A DNA stretch of 34,124 bases from Clostridiales bacterium (GCA_021203325.1 JAJQBL010000109.1:6161-40284), one strand, 5' to 3'; counted from the stretch's first letter, positions 1 through 9,427 are shown. Notes: a model not told the origin generated them from the sequence alone. Translations and numbers: made by a program.

Positions 1-67
1 GCAACGCCAGCAGCGCGGCGGTGATAGCGGTCAGGCCGCGCCACAATCTTGCTTTTTTGTTCTTCAT
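1..67 (-). CDS. N-terminus of an exported protein (partial)
   Basis: Only the first 22 residues lie in the window; the gene runs off the left edge. The ATG (complement of 65-67) follows a strong ribosome site, TTAAGGAGGAAAC, on the minus strand. The peptide starts MKNKKARLWRGLTAITAALL: a basic n-region followed by a hydrophobic stretch, as in a Sec signal peptide or N-terminal anchor. No lipobox is visible before the cut. It is oriented like the hydrolases to its right and may be another secreted enzyme, but nothing here identifies the product. Confidence 0.7.
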   Translation of the reverse strand, partial: MKNKKARLWRGLTAITAALLAL

Positions 68-200
68 TAAGTTTCCTCCTTAATATGTGTTGTTTCCGGC
101 CCGGCGCCGTGGGCGCCAACTCCGCAACGCGGGCCCGCTGTATTACGACCGACGGCGCAGCTGACCAGGCTGCCCGCCGTTTGTCGCCATATGGATGCGC

Positions 201-1289
201 TCAGTCAAAAAGCGCGTCAAGGTACTGGACGATGTTCGCCAGCGATTCGTCGGTGTAGTACCGGTCGTCCGCGTGCTTGTATCCCGCAAAGGACTGGTAG
301 GTGACGCCGTCCCGCCCTCCATTTTCGTTGCTGATGGTGCCGTCCGCCACATAGCTGCCGTTGACAAAGGCCTGATAGAGCCGGATGGACTGATGCTCCG
401 ACACGGTGATGTCCGCCGGGCTGTGCCAGATCAGCACGTTCAGGTTCTGCACGTCCTCCCAGTTCTCCTCAATGTAGTACCGGGCGGAGTACTGGGCCAG
501 TTCCTCCTGGGTGCAGTCGGCAAGGGCGGTTCGGAGCCAGTACTCCTCCACGCTGTCATACCCGGTGCCGCTGAGGGAGGCGGAAGCCCACAGGTTCGCC
601 ACCCACCGCACTATCGAAGGAATCCCCTGGCTCTGGAAGTCGTCTTCCGCAAAGGGAAAATCGATGATGCCGTAGAAGTCCATCAGGCAGGACACCCGGG
701 CGGACACCGGTTCGGCCAGCTCGTCCTCCCCGATGAAGCTGACGCCGTTAAACTCGTCGTCATTGGTGACAGCCGCCATGGTGGCCAGGTAGCCGCCGGC
801 GGATTCGCCCCAGATGACGAAGCAGTCCGGGTCGTAGCCGTAGGTCTCCGCATTGGCCCGGAGGAAGCGGACAGCCGCCTTCACATCCTCCAGCGCCGCG
901 GGGAATCCGTCCTCCGCGGCCAGGCGGTAATTCACCGTGGCGCAGGCGTAACCCTGCTGGCGGAAGTACCGGTACATGAACTGGGCCTGACGGGATTCCA
1001 GGTCGTTGGCCACGAAGCCGCCGCCGTGGACCAGAATGATCAGGGGCATGGGCTCGTCGGAATCGGGGACATAGAGGTGGAGATAATCGCTCTCCGACAC
1101 GTCGGAATACTGCACGTTCTCATAGGAGGTGCCCCCGGTCCACTCCGAGGTGTCCATCTCCAGGGTGGGGGCGGTCAGGTTCTGCCACATGACCTTTGCC
1201 GCGTTCCGGTGGGTCAGGCAATACACCGCCACAATCAGCACCAGCACCAGGAGAACGATGAGGATGACCTTCAAAATCTTTTTTTCCAT
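201..1289 (-). CDS. Membrane-anchored alpha/beta hydrolase (HGGG / GESAGG esterase)
   Basis: A 362-residue serine esterase/lipase-type hydrolase of the hormone-sensitive-lipase (Aes/BD-FAE-like) group. Residues 5-25 form a hydrophobic N-terminal anchor, so the enzyme probably acts outside the cell. The oxyanion-hole motif HGGG is at 88-91, the nucleophile elbow GESAGG puts Ser163 in place, and Asp293 (HSPADI) and His339 (YKHADD) are good candidates for the rest of the triad. The start was set at the ATG at 1289 because AAAGGGAG lies 10 bases upstream; an in-frame start farther upstream has no ribosome site. The neighbour at 1371-2052 is a damaged copy. The substrate is not readable from sequence; the glycosidase context suggests acyl groups on plant glycans. 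Confidence 0.85.
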   Translation of the reverse strand: MEKKILKVILIVLLVLVLIVAVYCLTHRNAAKVMWQNLTAPTLEMDTSEWTGGTSYENVQYSDVSESDYLHLYVPDSDEPMPLIILVHGGGFVANDLESRQAQFMYRYFRQQGYACATVNYRLAAEDGFPAALEDVKAAVRFLRANAETYGYDPDCFVIWGESAGGYLATMAAVTNDDEFNGVSFIGEDELAEPVSARVSCLMDFYGIIDFPFAEDDFQSQGIPSIVRWVANLWASASLSGTGYDSVEEYWLRTALADCTQEELAQYSARYYIEENWEDVQNLNVLIWHSPADITVSEHQSIRLYQAFVNGSYVADGTISNENGGRDGVTYQSFAGYKHADDRYYTDESLANIVQYLDALFD

Positions 1290-1370
1290 TGCGTTCAGCT
1301 CCCTTTCGTTCCAACGCTTCCGGCAAATTGGTTTTTGATTCACGGCCGACGGGGAGACCAATCTGTGCCG

Positions 1371-2052
1371 TCAGATGGGGCTGCCTTGACTCCGGAAGTC
1401 GCTGTCGGCAAAGGGGAAGTCGATGATGCCGTAGAAGTCGATCAGGCAGGAGACCTGGGCGGACACCGGTTCGGCCAGCTCGTCCTCCCCGATGAAGGAG
1501 ACGCCGGTGAACTCGTCGTCATTGGTGACAGCCGCCATGGTGGCCAGATACCCTCCGGCGGACTCGCCCCAGATGATGAAGCGGTCCGGGTCGTAGCCAT
1601 AGGTTTCCGCGTTGGCCCGGAGGTAGCGGACAGCCGCCTTCACGTCCTCCAGCGCGGCGGGGAACCCGTCCTCCTGGGCCAGGCGGTAGTTCACCGTGGC
1701 GCAGGCGTAGCCGTGCTGGCGGAAGTAGCGATACATGAACTGGGCCTGACGGGATTCACAGTCGTTGCAAACAAAGCCGCCGCCGTGGACCATGATAATG
1801 AGGGGCATGGGCTCCTCAGCATCGGGGACATAGAGGTGGAGGTAATCGCTGCCCGAAACATCGGAGTACGGCACATACTCATAGGAGGCGCCCCCCGTCC
1901 ACTCTGACGTGTCCATCTCTATGGTGGGGGGCGGCCAGGTTGTCCCACACGGCCTTCACCGCATTCAGGTGGGTCAGGCACAGCACCGCCGCCACCACAA
2001 TCAAAACCAGAAGTACAATCGAAAGAACCTTTCCGATTTTCCTAAGCGTCAT
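1371..2052 (-). pseudogene. Truncated, frameshifted copy of the adjacent alpha/beta hydrolase
   Basis: This is a second copy of the 201-1289 gene with long identical DNA stretches. It keeps the anchor (MTLRKIGKVLSIVLLVLIVV), HGGG and GESAGG. It is broken twice. First, a run of six G at 1926-1931 (five in the intact copy) shifts the frame between the anchor and the catalytic domain; removing one base restores ...AAPTIEMDTSEW. Second, the reading frame ends at FRSQGSPI, equivalent to about residue 224 of the intact 362-residue protein, so the Asp and His of the triad are missing. The start at 2052 follows an excellent promoter (2109-2137). It is probably a tandem duplication that is decaying. 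Even if the frameshift were a base-calling error, the C-terminal loss would remain. Confidence 0.85.
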
Positions 2053-2108
2053 GATAAGGCATTGCCCTTTCCGCCTTATGAAATGACTTCCATCAATCAT
2101 ACGGCTAC

Positions 2109-2137
2109 ATTATAACAAATATAAAAATGCTTTTCAA
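2109..2137 (-). promoter_or_regulatory. Sigma-A promoter of the hydrolase pair
   Basis: On the minus strand TTGAAA (2132-2137), a 17-base spacer and TATAAT (2109-2114) lie about 57 bases before the pseudogene start. The promoter looks fully functional, so the damaged copy, and perhaps the intact one behind it, should still be transcribed. Confidence 0.75.
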
Positions 2138-2212
2138 GTCTTTTTGCACAAACAGTCGGTTTCTCTGCACAACCTGCTTTCAGCGGAGTGCCTTCTATTT
2201 GGGGAAAATAGT

Positions 2213-3346
2213 TCAGTTTTCCGAAGGGGCGTCCAGCCGCTGGGGCATCCAGTCATACTTCCAGCAACGGGCCAGGTCCCAGCTCTCCTTCCAGCTCTCA
2301 TCCATCTGGGCGTCCCGGTTGCGCCAGAGCTGATAGTTCCAATAGATGTATCCCGCGCTGACCGACCAGGCGTCCATCTCCAGGGCGGCCACCTCACGGT
2401 AGCGCCGCAGGTTCTCCTCCGCCGAGCCGCCCCGCTGGGCGTATTTGTTGCAGATGCACCACTCGCCCACGATGACGGGGACGTGCTTCGCCACGTTGGA
2501 GACCTTCCACTTGTTGAAGCCCACATAGATGCGGTACCACCACAGCTGATGCAGGGGTATGAAGGACTCCATGGCGAAGATGTAGATGTGGGTGTCCAAA
2601 TAGACGTTCTTCATCCCGCTCTCGTCAAAGAACTTGTTCCAGCCGGTGAGGCGGAAGCCGTCGTGGAACACGATGGCCTTGTCCTCCGGCAGGATGGCCC
2701 GCAGGCGGCGGTACGCCTCCTTGTAGAAGGGCTTCAGGAACTTCATGGGCACATAGGAGGAACCCTTGGCCTCCTCCTTGTCCACCGGCTTGCCCCGGAT
2801 GGGGCCGGAGGGGGAGGACAGCCACACCGTCAGGCTGATGGGCTCGTTGATGACCTCAATGCCGAAGAGGGCGGGGTGGTCCTTGTACCGCCGGGCCAGC
2901 CGCTCCAGCACCGTCAGGGCGAACTCCACTTCCTCTGGCTCCTGGCACCATTTGCAGACGCCGGTAATGCCGCCGTTGTCGTAGCCGTTCTGGCTGTCCG
3001 GCACGGTGTGCAGGTCGATCAGCACCTTGATGCCATACTTCTCCGCCCACTGAAAGGCCATGTCCAGGTATTCGATGCAGCCGTTGAAGGGGGGCCGGTC
3101 CCCGAAGATGAAGTAGGGCACCGGGATGCGCACCAGGTTGACGCCGTGGCCGCTCAAATCCTTGAAGTCCTGCTCCGTCACATAGGTGTCCCGGTGCTCC
3201 TTCATCCGTCGGGCCAGCTCCTCCCTGTCCATCAGCCGGTTCAGCCAGACCTCGTCCTTTGCGCCGGTCCCCTCGAACATGCCGACATCCATCCACTCCT
3301 CCAGGACGAGCCAGTTCCCCAGGTTTGTGCCTCTGATTGCTTCCAT
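2213..3346 (-). CDS. GH5 family glycoside hydrolase (exo-beta-1,3-glucanase/cellulase-like)
   Basis: A 377-residue cytoplasmic-looking glycosidase without signal peptide. It opens with RGTNLGNWLVLEEWM, typical of the exo-1,3-glucanase-like branch of GH5. The acid/base glutamate is Glu168 in VINEP and the nucleophile is Glu295 in VIVGEWC; the length fits a single (beta/alpha)8 barrel. The ATG at 3346 follows AAAGGAG at good spacing; a start seven codons upstream overlaps that site. The stop of the GH2 gene lies 22 bases upstream, so the two form one operon. Probably cleaves short beta-glucans taken into the cell; linkage specificity is inferred from the opening motif only. Confidence 0.85.
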   Translation of the reverse strand: MEAIRGTNLGNWLVLEEWMDVGMFEGTGAKDEVWLNRLMDREELARRMKEHRDTYVTEQDFKDLSGHGVNLVRIPVPYFIFGDRPPFNGCIEYLDMAFQWAEKYGIKVLIDLHTVPDSQNGYDNGGITGVCKWCQEPEEVEFALTVLERLARRYKDHPALFGIEVINEPISLTVWLSSPSGPIRGKPVDKEEAKGSSYVPMKFLKPFYKEAYRRLRAILPEDKAIVFHDGFRLTGWNKFFDESGMKNVYLDTHIYIFAMESFIPLHQLWWYRIYVGFNKWKVSNVAKHVPVIVGEWCICNKYAQRGGSAEENLRRYREVAALEMDAWSVSAGYIYWNYQLWRNRDAQMDESWKESWDLARCWKYDWMPQRLDAPSEN

Positions 3347-3368
3347 TGTGCTTTCTCCTTTTCTCATA

Positions 3369-5763
3369 TTATTCGCTCCGGCAGGGCACTGTCGCCTGCC
3401 AGTGGGTTACCTCATCGGTGACGGTCAGCGTGACCGGCCCGCTCCCGTCGGCCCGGATCACGGCCAGGGCTTCTCCCCAATAGGTGTGGATGGTGTCCCC
3501 CCAATAGCCCTCCGGGTTATAGCTGGCGGCGCTGCCGAAGCCCGCCAGTTCCCCGCCGGTGACGGCGGCTGTTAACGTGTGCCGTTCCATGGGCTTCCAG
3601 ATGCCCCGGCCGTCGGTATAGCGGAGGTGGATGTAGCTGAGGCCGCCGGGCTGTACAGTGGTCTCCTCCGGCGTCAGCTGCAGGACGGTGTCCTCTCCCG
3701 CCGTCTCCAGGGTCTGGGCGGCGATCAGGGCGCCGGATTCGTCATAGCTGCGGGCGGTGAGGGTGCCGTCCTGATAGGTGGTGCGGAACACGGCCCGGCA
3801 GTCTTTGGTCAGCTTTTTCCGGCCCAGGGTTTCGCCGTTCAGCAGCAGCTCCACCGAAGCGCCCCGGGCGTAGACCTCCACCTCTGCCGGGTTTCCGGCG
3901 CAGCCCCGTCAGGACCAGCTCATCAGGGCGTCCGTCAGGCTCCAGGCCCCCACAGGGGGCTTCTTCACCGGGGCCACGGGCCGCACCGCCAGGATGGGGC
4001 CCCGTTCCAGCGCAAAGGCCACGCGGGTATAGGCGGCCTCCGCCGTGGCGTCCCCCAGAATGTTGATACGTCCGCCGCCGGAGGTCAACCATCCGGGGTC
4101 GTCCGAGGGGGGCTGGCTGGGATAGTCCAGGTAGCCCCACCGGCCTGTGCCGGTCTCGCCAATGTAATCTATCCCCGCCCAGACGAAGTCGCCAATGATG
4201 CGAGGCTCCTGCTTCGCCAGCTTCCAGAAGGCATAGGCGTCGGCGCAGAAGGTCTCACTGCCCAGAATCAGGCGGTCAGGGTACTTTTTCAGGTCGTGGC
4301 GGTAACGGTAAATGCCGTAGTTGTACCCGGCGATGTCCATGTTGGCGAAGGCGTCTCTGGTTTTCCAGTCGCAGGGGGGGAGGGTTGCGCCGAACTTCAT
4401 GGTCTTGTCCCCCAGGACGGTGGCCAGGGTGTTGTAAAACTCGCTGCCCACCGGCTTTTTCTTCTTCTCCAGCTCCTTCTTTTGCTCAGCAACAGCTTTA
4501 TCTGCCTTGTCGTCGCTGTATACGCCGAAGCCGATGGAGCTGAGGAAGTTGAAGAAGATGTTCACCCCGCAGGTCACCGGACGAGTGTCGTCCAGACTGT
4601 GAAGGTACTCCGTCATCTCGCCGGTCAGGGCGATGCCTTTGGGCTGGGCGGTCTCCGACACCTCGTTCCCCGTGGAGTAGAGGATGACGGAGGGGTGGTT
4701 ATAGTCCTTGTCCACCATGGCCCGGAGGTCCCGCCGCCACCAGTCGGGGGAAGTCGTTCACATAGTCGTATTTGGTCTTGTGGATGTACCAGCAGTCCAC
4801 AAACTCATCCATCACCAGCATCCCCAGCCGGTCGCAGGCGTCCAGCAGGGCCTTGGAGCAGGGGTTGTGGGCGGAGCGGATGGCGTTGTAGCCGTTTTCC
4901 CGGAGGAGGCGCACCTTCCGTTCCTCCGCCTGGGGGTCGCACACCGCACCCAGGGGGCCGTTGTCGTGGTGGATGCAGGCCCCCCGGAGGATGACCCGCT
5001 CTCCGTTCAGGGTGAAGCCGATGTTCGGCCCCCAGGCCGGCAGGCGGAAGCCGAAGGAAGTCTCCGCCGTATCCCCGGCGAAGGAGGCCCGGCAGGTGTA
5101 GCACTTGGGGTGGTCGCAGCTCCAAAGCTCCGCCCCCGGCGCCGACAGAGTGAGAGCCGCCGTTCCGTCGCTTTCCGCGGCAGCGGAGGCCAGCACCGTT
5201 TCCCCGTCCAGCAGCTCCACCGTCACCGGGCCGGGCCGGGAGGTGGACACCGTCACCTCCGCGGTGGGAGGCGTCAGGGCGGTGGTGTGGACCTTGATGC
5301 CGTTCATCGGGATATGGGCCTCGTCCCCCACCCAGACGGACACAGGGCGGTAGATCCCCGTACCGGAATACCAGCGGCTGTTGGGCTGCCGGGCGTTGCG
5401 GGCCAGCACCACCAGCTCATTCTCCCCGTCGCTGCGGAGGGCGTCGGTGGCGTCGGCGTAAAAATTCGTGTAGCCGTAGGGCCAGGCGGCGATTTTGCCC
5501 CCGTTCAGCAGCACCTCCGCGTGGCGGTAGACGCCTTCAAACTCAAACATCACCCGCTTGCCCTTCCAGCCCTCCGGCGTGGGGAAACGCCTGCGGTATT
5601 CGTAGTCATAGCACCGGAACCAGCCAATGTTGTGCTGGCCGGGGCTGTCCGCCCCCCGTGGCTCCCGGCACTGGGCGTCGTGGGGCAGGGTGACGGAGAC
5701 GGCGCTTCCTGACCCGTCCGCCCGGCGGCAGGTCCAGTCGGTGTTAAAGGAATATTGTTTCAT
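3369..5763 (-). pseudogene. GH2 beta-galactosidase family, interrupted by a frameshift and a stop codon
   Basis: Read through both lesions, this encodes about 797 residues with GH2 order: N-terminal sugar-binding domain, immunoglobulin-like domain, TIM barrel (AIRSAHNPCS; acid/base Glu in STGNEVSE; nucleophile Glu in LGSETF) and a C-terminal beta domain (VELLLNGETLGRKKL). The ATG at 5763 follows AGGAGG. Lesion 1: a G5 run at 4746-4750 is one base too long; with four, the protein reads YVNDFPDWWRRDLRAMV. Lesion 2: an in-frame TGA at 3909-3911 stands where TGG (Trp) is expected (SWS-stop-RGCAGNPAEV), with no frame change. As sequenced no active enzyme is made. All other sequence is well conserved, so the damage is recent or a sequencing artefact. 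Followed by GH5 in the same operon. Confidence 0.85.
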
Positions 5764-5825
5764 GGGGATGCCTCCTGTCTTTTGCCCAATCTTGTTCAAA
5801 AACAGTTCTTGCTTCATTCGTGTCT

Positions 5826-5831
5826 ATTATA
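5826..5831 (-). promoter_or_regulatory. -10 element of the GH2-GH5 operon
   Basis: A perfect TATAAT on the minus strand 62 bases before the GH2 start. At 17-base spacing the -35 position is poor, which suits activator-dependent transcription, plausibly by the adjacent AraC-type protein. The hairpin at 5844-5870 occupies the spacer and -35 zone. Confidence 0.5.
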
Positions 5832-5834
5832 ACG

Positions 5835-5870
5835 AAAAAGGGACACCGGAATATATCACAAATTCCGGTG
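5835..5870 (-). terminator. Terminator of the AraC gene, overlapping the GH2 promoter
   Basis: Perfect 9-base inverted repeat CACCGGAAT / ATTCCGGTG (5862-5870 and 5844-5852, 9-base loop), followed on the minus strand by TCCCTTTTT. It fits a Rho-independent terminator for the regulator gene ending at 5961. Because it sits directly upstream of the GH2 -10 box it could also serve as an operator. Confidence 0.6.
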
Positions 5871-5960
5871 CCATATCACGTTCAGAACATCCATCTGAAA
5901 AAAATTACAGTTTTCTTCCGAAAAATTTCCGGACCTTGTGCAATTTGCCCGTCCCGGCGG

Positions 5961-7151
5961 TCAGGACTCCTTCTGCCCGTACTGCCTCCGGAACTGGCCC
6001 GGCGTCATGCCTTCCCATTTCTTAAACTCCCGTCCGAAATGGCTCTGGGAGGAGAAGCCGTAGGCATAGGCGATGTCGTCATAGGAGTCGTTGGAGTAGA
6101 TCAGCCGGAGCTTGGCGGCGTGGAGCTTCTCCTGGATGATATAGTCCTTGAGCTTTACCCCCGTCTGTCGGGAAAAGGTGGCCGACAGGTGCTTGGGGGT
6201 GACCCCCAGCGCCTGGGCCAGCTCCTGCACCTCCAGTTTGGCGTGGAGCCGCTGCAGGACCAGCGTTTTGCAGGCGGCCACCAGGGGATGCCCTGCCGCC
6301 GCGGTGGAGAGGGCGTGTACCGCTTCGCAGTATTCCATCTCCGCCTGGCGCATACAGGCGATGACCGCGGCTTCGTTCCTCGCCTCATCCACCTGGCGGA
6401 TGAACACATCGGACATGGAGAAGGCCAGCTCCGGTTGGAGCCCGCCCTCTATGGCGGAGCGGCTGGCCAGCGTGATGACGACCACCGCGTTGTACTTCGC
6501 CTGGTGCAGGGGGTCGACGGACATCCGGCCCACATTCCCCACATAGACCTCCTGCAGGCTGGCCCTCAGCAGCTCCAGGTCGCCGGCGCGGATGCTGCCC
6601 TGCTCCCGCAGCTCCTGCTGATAGGGGTTGTGGAGGGTGGACTGCTCCTGATTGTCATACATGGCCTGCTGGATGCGCCGGTTTATATCCGCCAGCATCT
6701 GTTCATCACAGAAGCTCAGGCGCAGGAGCTGATTCATGTCTATGCTGACGCCGCTGACCGTCTCGGAGAGCATCAGCACCATGTGGGCCAGCAGCTCCAG
6801 GGGTACATGGCTGACGTGGTAGGGCCGCGCCGGGTCCAGCCCGTGGCTGCGCTGCAACTGCCGGGCGGCCTGGGCCGTGTCCGGGGACAGGCAGCAGGGC
6901 CCCACCAGGTAGATCTCCCCGCCGCCCTGTACGATGCCGTACAAAATGGTGTCCCCCTCGGCGTAGAGCAGGGGGGTGTCCGCCCTGGCCGCATCCAGCA
7001 GCCGGCGGCAGAAGGCGGGGTCAGCCCGCAGCAGGTTGGGCTGCTCACCGTAGTCCTCATAGACGGCGATGGAATTGCCCTCCCGGTCATAGACGCAGAC
7101 GGGGGCGTGAAGCAGGCAGATGATGTGGCGGCAAAGCTGTTGCGGCGTCAT
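5961..7151 (-). CDS. AraC-family transcriptional regulator
   Basis: A 396-residue regulator. The C-terminal ~100 residues carry two helix-turn-helix motifs of the AraC/XylS family (VQELAQALGVTPKHLSATFS and DDIAYAYGFSSQSHFGREFK, ending in TPGQFRRQY). The N-terminal ~280 residues form a sensor region with no motif I can name; it resembles the GAF-like ligand domains of Clostridia AraC regulators. The ATG at 7151 follows GGAGG 8 bases upstream. It sits between the GH2-GH5 operon (same strand) and the divergent GH42 gene, so it is probably the local activator of galactoside/glucan use; that role is inferred from position. Confidence 0.85.
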   Translation of the reverse strand: MTPQQLCRHIICLLHAPVCVYDREGNSIAVYEDYGEQPNLLRADPAFCRRLLDAARADTPLLYAEGDTILYGIVQGGGEIYLVGPCCLSPDTAQAARQLQRSHGLDPARPYHVSHVPLELLAHMVLMLSETVSGVSIDMNQLLRLSFCDEQMLADINRRIQQAMYDNQEQSTLHNPYQQELREQGSIRAGDLELLRASLQEVYVGNVGRMSVDPLHQAKYNAVVVITLASRSAIEGGLQPELAFSMSDVFIRQVDEARNEAAVIACMRQAEMEYCEAVHALSTAAAGHPLVAACKTLVLQRLHAKLEVQELAQALGVTPKHLSATFSRQTGVKLKDYIIQEKLHAAKLRLIYSNDSYDDIAYAYGFSSQSHFGREFKKWEGMTPGQFRRQYGQKES

Positions 7152-7241
7152 AGAAGCACCTCCAGGGGAAGGATTGGTATTATTGTCCCACAATTTACCG
7201 GGTTCCGCAACCATTTTTTACGCCTGCGAAAAAAATTCATA

Positions 7242-7270
7242 TTGCTTTCTCCCCCCAATTCCCTTATAAT
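7242..7270 (+). promoter_or_regulatory. Promoter of the GH42 gene
   Basis: TTGCTT (7242-7247), 17 bases, TATAAT (7265-7270), 48 bases before the ATG. It lies in the 167-base divergent region shared with the AraC gene, which also holds a short palindrome ATTGTcccACAAT near 7185-7197 that could bind a regulator. Confidence 0.75.
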
Positions 7271-7318
7271 AGCAACAACCGCCGCCCGGCGGGAGTATGT
7301 GCAGGAGGACGAAACCCT

Positions 7319-9373
7319 ATGAGAAAACAGCAAACCTATCAATGGCCACAACTGACGGTGGGCGTTTGTTACTACCCGGAGCAGTGGGACGAGGCCATGT
7401 GGCGTGAGGACCTGCGCCGGATGCGGGAGGCGGGCATTCGCTGCATCCGCATTGGGGAGTTCGCCTGGAACAAGGTGGAGCCGGAGGAAGGCAAGTTCAC
7501 CTTTGACTTTTTCGCCCGGTTCCTGGATGTGGCGGAGGAGGCCGGCATGAAGGTCATCTTCGGCACCCCCACCGCCACGCCCCCCGCCTGGCTCACCGAG
7601 GGATACCCGGAGGTGCTGAACTGCCGTCAGGACGGCGTCCCCTACCGCCACGGGATGCGGCGGCACTATAACTACAACTCCCCGGTGTACCGGCTGCTCT
7701 CCGCCCGGATCGTGGAGGCCCTCGCCTCCCACTACGCCCCCCACCCCGCCGTGGTGGGCTGGCAGATCGACAACGAGATCAACTGCGAAACCTGCGACTT
7801 CTATTCCGAAAGCGACACCGACGCCTTCCGGACCTTCCTCCAGGAGAAGTACGGCACCCTGGATGCCCTGAACCGGGCCTGGGGCACCGTGTTCTGGAAT
7901 CAGACCTACACCGCCTGGGAGGAAATTTACGTCCCCCGCACCACCATTCACAACTCCACCAACCCCCATCAGGTGCTGGACTATATCCGCTTCGTCTCGG
8001 ACAGCGCCATCCGCTTCTGCAAGATGCAGAGTGACATTGTGCGCAAGCACTGCAAGCCGGGGGACTTCATCACCACCAACGGCCTCTTCGGCCACCTGGA
8101 CAACCACCGGATGATGGACGAGGCCCTGGACGTCTACACCTACGACTCCTACCCCGACTTCGCCTTCTGCATGAACGAGCATCCCCTCCAGTCCCGCAAC
8201 CTGAATGACCGGCGGTGGAGCCAGCACCTTATGGAGACCCGCTCCGTCTGCCCCCACTTCGGCATTATGGAGCAGCAGTCCGGCGCACTGGGCTGGAACA
8301 CCCGGATGGAGTCCCCCGCCCCCAAGCCGGGGCAGATGACCCTCTGGGCCATGCAGAGCGTGGCCCACGGGGCGGACTATGTCAGTTTCTTCCGCTGGCG
8401 CACCTCCGTCATGGGCACCGAGATGTACTGGCACGGGATTCTGGACTACGACAACCGGGACAACCGGAAGCTCCGGGAGCTGAAGGAGTTTGTGCAGAAG
8501 CTCCAGCCCATTCAGGAACTGGCGGGGGCGGACTATGAGGCGTCCTTCGCCCTGGTGCGGGACTACGACAATGACTGGGACGCGGAGCTGGACGCCTGGC
8601 ACAGCCGCCTGACCTGGAAGAGCCAGGAGGAAATCTTCATCGCCGCCCAGCTGGCCCACACCCCCATGGACATCCTCTATCTGTTGGACAGCACCGAGGC
8701 GGCGGAGCTGCTCCGTTACCCCGTCCTGTTCTATCCCCACGGCCTGATTCTGACGGAGGAGCACGCGGCCCTGCTCCGGGCCTATGTGGAGCAGGGTGGC
8801 ACCCTGGTCATCGGGGCGCGCACCGGCCAGAAGGACGCCACCGGCCAGTGCGTCATGGCCCCCATGCCCGGCCTGCTGGCGGAGGCCACTCAGACCGACG
8901 TGACCGAGGGCACCTTTGTCGGCCCGGCGGACGGCGTTGTCTGCATGGACTGGGCGGGGCAGAGCCTAGACACCGGGGTTTACAATGAGGTCCTGGCCCT
9001 CACCGGGCCGGAGGCGACCGTCCTGGCCCGGTACGCCGGCAACTACTACGCCGGGGCGCCCGCCCTGACCGAGCGGCGGCTGGGGAAGGGCCGCATCCTC
9101 CACTTTGGCGGCACCTTCACCCGGGACACCGTCCGGGCCTTCCTGGACTATCTGAACCTGTCCGAGCCCTGGGGAGACGTGCTGACCCTCCCCGCAGACT
9201 GCGAGCTGTGCGTCCGCAGAAAAGGGGAGACGCGGCTGTTCTTTGTGCTGAACTATGCCGCCGCCCCACAGACCGTCACCCTCCACGTTCCGCTGACGGA
9301 CATGGAGACAGGGGAGACGGCGGAGGGGGCCGTTGCCCTCCGGCCCTACGAAGTAAAAGTTTATCGGAAGTAA
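7319..9373 (+). CDS. GH42 beta-galactosidase
   Basis: A 684-residue intracellular beta-galactosidase, normal length for GH42. Domain A is a TIM barrel beginning VGVCYYPEQWDEAMW; the acid/base is Glu153 (WQIDNEIN) and the nucleophile Glu318 (GIMEQQSG). Domain B (trimerization fold, about 390-600) and a short C-terminal beta domain follow. No signal peptide. The ATG follows AGGAGG at 7303-7308. It is transcribed away from the AraC gene from its own promoter. GH42 enzymes usually act on galacto-oligosaccharides or arabinogalactan fragments, which fits the neighbouring GH2, GH5 and GH43 genes. It is intact, so it may cover for the broken GH2. Confidence 0.93.
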   Translation: MRKQQTYQWPQLTVGVCYYPEQWDEAMWREDLRRMREAGIRCIRIGEFAWNKVEPEEGKFTFDFFARFLDVAEEAGMKVIFGTPTATPPAWLTEGYPEVLNCRQDGVPYRHGMRRHYNYNSPVYRLLSARIVEALASHYAPHPAVVGWQIDNEINCETCDFYSESDTDAFRTFLQEKYGTLDALNRAWGTVFWNQTYTAWEEIYVPRTTIHNSTNPHQVLDYIRFVSDSAIRFCKMQSDIVRKHCKPGDFITTNGLFGHLDNHRMMDEALDVYTYDSYPDFAFCMNEHPLQSRNLNDRRWSQHLMETRSVCPHFGIMEQQSGALGWNTRMESPAPKPGQMTLWAMQSVAHGADYVSFFRWRTSVMGTEMYWHGILDYDNRDNRKLRELKEFVQKLQPIQELAGADYEASFALVRDYDNDWDAELDAWHSRLTWKSQEEIFIAAQLAHTPMDILYLLDSTEAAELLRYPVLFYPHGLILTEEHAALLRAYVEQGGTLVIGARTGQKDATGQCVMAPMPGLLAEATQTDVTEGTFVGPADGVVCMDWAGQSLDTGVYNEVLALTGPEATVLARYAGNYYAGAPALTERRLGKGRILHFGGTFTRDTVRAFLDYLNLSEPWGDVLTLPADCELCVRRKGETRLFFVLNYAAAPQTVTLHVPLTDMETGETAEGAVALRPYEVKVYRK

Positions 9374-9416
9374 AAAAGCAGCTCCCGTGCAGCGTTTCGC
9401 TCTGCACGGGAGCTGT
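9372..9416 (-). terminator. Terminator after GH43, overlapping the GH42 stop
   Basis: A 13-base perfect stem, AGCTCCCGTGCAG (9380-9392) with CTGCACGGGAGCT (9402-9414), extendable by two pairs. On the minus strand it is followed by TTTTTT (9377-9372), so it terminates the GH43 transcript; the stem may also stop GH42 transcription coming from the left. Confidence 0.85.
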
Positions 9417-9427
9417 TGCGTTCCGAT

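Noticed and set aside
195-1907. Long open frame on the plus strand opposite the hydrolase genes
   Set aside because: It is the mirror of two recognisable hydrolase genes, has no known motif, and its composition (Gly/Val/His/Gln-rich) is typical of antisense frames in GC-rich DNA. The same holds for 2144-3421, 3579-4994, 5820-7322, 9416-11197 and 11487-13934.
7148-8764. 538-codon open frame on the minus strand across the AraC start and GH42
   Set aside because: It runs antisense to GH42, which has clear catalytic motifs and a good ribosome site; no domain is visible.
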